Shown here piece by piece: positions 8,397 to 9,965 of a stretch of DNA of 9,965 nt. The stretch is from Desulfobacterales bacterium. Lineage in GTDB: Bacteria > Desulfobacterota > Desulfobulbia > Desulfobulbales > BM004. Within the stretch, counting starts at the first letter, position 1. Every line of letters begins with the position of its first letter. The stretch is taken from contig JAUXHH010000049.1 of assembly GCA_030621655.1 (NCBI GenBank), forward strand, positions 1 to 9,965, read 5' to 3'. The notes under the pieces are model-generated. The model ran no database searches, was not told the origin of the DNA, and saw only the letters and a list, made by a program, of their open reading frames with translations. Both the position numbers and the translations under genes were made by a program.

Positions 8397-8486
8397 GGAT
8401 TCTTATCTATTATTTATTATAGTTTTGCAGTTTGATTATTGAATATGTGAATTTGAGAAAATATGCATGAAAAATTATTATATAAC

Positions 8487-8514
8487 ACCTGAAGACAAAT
8501 GACCAGCTTCAGGT
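8487..8514 (-). promoter_or_regulatory. Hairpin in the predicted rng 5' leader
   Basis: ACCTGAAG (8487-8494) and CTTCAGGT (8507-8514) form a perfect 8-bp stem with a 12-base loop. If the promoter at 8561-8533 is correct, this hairpin begins about 12 bases from the 5' end of the rng transcript and about 90 bases before the start codon. A 5'-terminal stem can protect an mRNA or act in autoregulation by the encoded RNase, as known for E. coli rne. That role is inference here. The A/T-rich sequence after it on the minus strand is not a clean T-run, so I do not call it an attenuator. Confidence 0.5.
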
Positions 8515-8532
8515 ACGAATAGAATCAAGGTT

Positions 8533-8561
8533 CTTATGGTTGCATTTTTTGTTCAGGTCAA
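8533..8561 (-). promoter_or_regulatory. Candidate sigma-70 promoter for rng, with UP-like A/T tracts upstream
   Basis: On the minus strand TTGACC (8561-8556) is followed by a 17-base spacer and CATAAG (8538-8533), 5/6 and 4/6 matches to consensus at the ideal spacing. Upstream of the -35 there are phased T tracts on the minus strand, notably T8 (8580-8573) and others out to about 8605, placed where an UP element would bind the RNA polymerase alpha subunit. Predicted start near 8526 gives a leader of about 130 bases. Confidence 0.5.
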
Positions 8562-8621
8562 GGGGTTATACCAAAAAAAACAAAATTAAAAATGGAAAAA
8601 TTTGTCCACTTGCATATTTCA

Positions 8622-8718
8622 CCAGTCGAGATGTCGGATAGGCAAAGAATAAGGTGTTTCGCTATACTTTAGTATGCGAAATGCCTTATTCTGCAGACTA
8701 TATGAATTTATCGGCTGG
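8622..8718. repeat. Large hairpin/cruciform structure between rng and the glycosyltransferase gene
   Basis: The core is a stem of about 22 bp: arm 8646-8668 pairs with arm 8671-8692 around a two-base loop, with two G-U pairs and one bulged base. The outer part includes ATAG (8638-8641) opposite CTAT (8698-8701) and an 8-bp closing stem, CCAGTCGA (8622-8629) with TCGGCTGG (8711-8718), one pair being G-U. It lies upstream of the rng promoter and about 135 bases before the glycosyltransferase start, so it is probably not a terminator for either. No T-run follows directly and no target duplication was seen. It may be a dispersed repeat, a small RNA or a DNA cruciform; the sequence alone does not decide. 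Confidence 0.7.
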
Positions 8719-8852
8719 CCCGAAGGGTGAATAATTTTGAATTTATTTATATAGATTGGAACAAACTGTAACAACGAAATTTCTTAACAAACAAAAATTT
8801 AATCACATAAAACATATCAGTTAATTAAACTTTTCAAATTTATTCATGAAAT
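8719..8852 (+). other. AT-rich region upstream of the glycosyltransferase gene
   Basis: Strongly A/T-rich sequence with no ORF, no clear hairpin and no Shine-Dalgarno before the 8853 start. TTGAAT (8737-8742) is a possible -35 box, but no convincing -10 follows at the right spacing. It presumably holds the promoter of the glycosyltransferase/SPL-like pair, which I could not locate with confidence. A five-codon ORF starts at 8846 (ATG to TAG at 8861-8863) and overlaps the glycosyltransferase start in another frame. Confidence 0.4.
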
Positions 8853-9692
8853 ATGCAAGTTAGCGTCATCATCCCGACATATAACAGGGGCCAACGCCTT
8901 AAAAAAGCAATAGATTCAGTATTTGCCCAGTCCCATCGGGATTTTGAACTGATCGTTGTCGATGACGGATCAGATGACAATACTGCAGGTCTGATTGAAA
9001 ACTATATTTCCGATATTGTTTATATAAGGCAGGAAAACAGGGGGCCTGCTGCTGCCAGAAACAGGGGTATTGAAAAGGCCCGCTATAACCTTCTGGCTTT
9101 CCTTGATTCTGATGACTGGTTTGCAGAAAACAAACTGGCAACACAGATTAAAGCAATGGGTCAGAAACCTTCGTGCCTGATTTCACATACCGATGAAATA
9201 TGGTACCGCAATGGCCAGATCCTCAACCAGAAACGTAAACATAAGAAGAACAGTGGAGATATTTTTAAGCAGAGTCTGGAATTATGCGCTGTGGGCATGT
9301 CCACCGTCATGATGCGCAGGGAGATTTTCGAGCGCTACGGACTTTTCGATGAAGATCTTCCCTGTTGTGAAGATTATGATCTCTGGTTGCGTGTCAGTGC
9401 GGAGCAGGAGTTTCTGTTGGTTGAGGAACCGTTGACTTTAAAGGATGGCGGCAGGGATGACCAGGTTTCGACAATCTACAGAACCGGCATGGATAAGTTT
9501 CGTATACAGGCGATCATGAAAATTTTAGTCTCTGGCAGGTTAACAGAGGAACAGGCAGAAATTGCCCGAAGAGAGCTGGAGCGCAAATGCAGGATTTATG
9601 GAACAGGTTGTATCAAGCACGGCAGGGTTGAGGAGGGGCAATATTATCTCAATTTGCCTGAAACGATAGGGAGACAGCGGACTTCATCATGA
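8853..9692 (+). CDS. Family 2 glycosyltransferase (GT-A fold)
   Basis: A 279-residue inverting GT2 enzyme that transfers a sugar from a nucleotide-sugar donor. The N-terminus VSVIIPTYNRGQRLKKAI is typical; VVDDGSDDNT (35-44) binds the nucleotide; GPAAARNRGI (64-73) is conserved; LDSDDW (84-89) gives the metal-binding DXD; and CCEDYDLW (171-178) carries the likely catalytic acidic residues. The last 65 residues are helical and charged, without membrane segments, so the protein is probably cytosolic or peripheral. Acceptor and donor cannot be inferred; GalU in the same window supplies UDP-glucose, but a link is speculative. An in-frame TGA at 8847-8849 rules out a longer form and no Shine-Dalgarno is visible. 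Its stop overlaps the next start by four bases (ATGA), pointing to translational coupling. Confidence 0.88.
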   Translation: MQVSVIIPTYNRGQRLKKAIDSVFAQSHRDFELIVVDDGSDDNTAGLIENYISDIVYIRQENRGPAAARNRGIEKARYNLLAFLDSDDWFAENKLATQIKAMGQKPSCLISHTDEIWYRNGQILNQKRKHKKNSGDIFKQSLELCAVGMSTVMMRREIFERYGLFDEDLPCCEDYDLWLRVSAEQEFLLVEEPLTLKDGGRDDQVSTIYRTGMDKFRIQAIMKILVSGRLTEEQAEIARRELERKCRIYGTGCIKHGRVEEGQYYLNLPETIGRQRTSS

Positions 9693-9965
9693 GCAATAAA
9701 AAGAATATAGTTCCTGATCCGACCAGCTATATAGCCATGATTCATGTCGAGCCGGACTGTATTGACCATCCGGTTACCAGAGAGATTCTTGCCAGGGTTG
9801 GAAATATTCCGGTTGAAGTTATATCAGATGACAACCACAGGATGGAGAACCTGGGCTTCTATCCGAAAAGTCTGACTGCGGGCAAACGTCATCTGTTACT
9901 GGGGAAAAATCGCGGTAGGTTCTTCAAGCCATGCCCCGGTACAAAGGAATATATCTGCTGTGATT
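9689..9965 (+). CDS. SPL-family (spore photoproduct lyase-like / DNA photolyase-like) radical SAM protein, partial
   Basis: First 92 codons of a gene cut by the right edge. The stretch GRFFKPCPGTKEYICC (residues 76-91) is characteristic of the SplB-like family, where the same KxCPGTxxYICC motif sits just before the radical SAM core. The CxxxCxxC cluster ligating the 4Fe-4S centre should lie beyond position 9965, so the enzyme class is inferred from the N-terminal motif only. In spore formers SplB repairs thymine dimers of the spore photoproduct type; relatives in non-sporulating bacteria have no settled role. The start overlaps the glycosyltransferase stop by four bases, so both should be made from one mRNA. 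The nearest purine-rich stretch, AGGGAG (9668-9673), is 15 bases upstream, too far for a normal Shine-Dalgarno, which fits coupled translation. Confidence 0.75.
   Translation, partial: MSNKKNIVPDPTSYIAMIHVEPDCIDHPVTREILARVGNIPVEVISDDNHRMENLGFYPKSLTAGKRHLLLGKNRGRFFKPCPGTKEYICCD

Noticed and set aside
8487..8514. Intrinsic terminator or attenuator ahead of rng
   Set aside because: The stem is AT/GC mixed and short, and the following minus-strand sequence is broken up by A and G rather than forming a T-run.
8646..8692. Integron attC site or IS200/IS605 end
   Set aside because: The hairpin lacks the attC core sites and spacer layout, and no integrase, transposase or cassette is nearby.

Overview
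The window looks like ordinary chromosome from a Gram-negative, mid-GC bacterium. The mix of proteins (HrpA, a GalU/PriA pair, a membrane-anchored M23 peptidase with beta-sandwich-like repeats, an RNase G with a Cys-rich loop, and an SPL-family radical SAM protein) plus short degenerate intergenic repeats suggests Desulfobacterota, perhaps a Desulfobulbales-like lineage. That placement is inference from family resemblance; no rRNA or other phylogenetic marker was read.

Layout: (1) 1-1307, minus strand: the N-terminal 435 codons of a DEAH-box RNA helicase, HrpA, running off the left edge. (2) 1308-1479: divergent intergenic region with a good extended -10 promoter pointing at galU. (3) 1480-4856, plus strand: galU (UDP-glucose synthesis) and then priA (replication-restart helicase), 50 bases apart. 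(4) 4857-5154: about 300 bases between convergent genes, with a 7-bp tandem repeat and an imperfect fold-back repeat. (5) 5155-6540, minus: membrane-anchored LytM-type M23 peptidase. (6) 6541-6866: intergenic, with a near-perfect 26-bp inverted repeat and a GC-rich hairpin. (7) 6867-8396, minus: RNase G. (8) 8397-8852: divergent intergenic region of 456 bases with an rng promoter, A/T tracts upstream of it, a leader hairpin and a separate large cruciform-like structure. (9) 8853-9965, plus: a family 2 glycosyltransferase overlapping by 4 bases the start of an SPL/photolyase-like radical SAM gene that runs off the right edge.

The genes are mostly housekeeping: RNA turnover (HrpA, RNase G), replication restart (PriA) and envelope building (GalU, M23 peptidase, glycosyltransferase). 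There is no phage, transposase, CRISPR array or obvious defence island. The most interesting material is in the intergenic regions (three unrelated inverted-repeat structures and the structured rng leader) and in the coupled glycosyltransferase/SPL-like pair at the right edge. I did not find a clear new multi-gene system.
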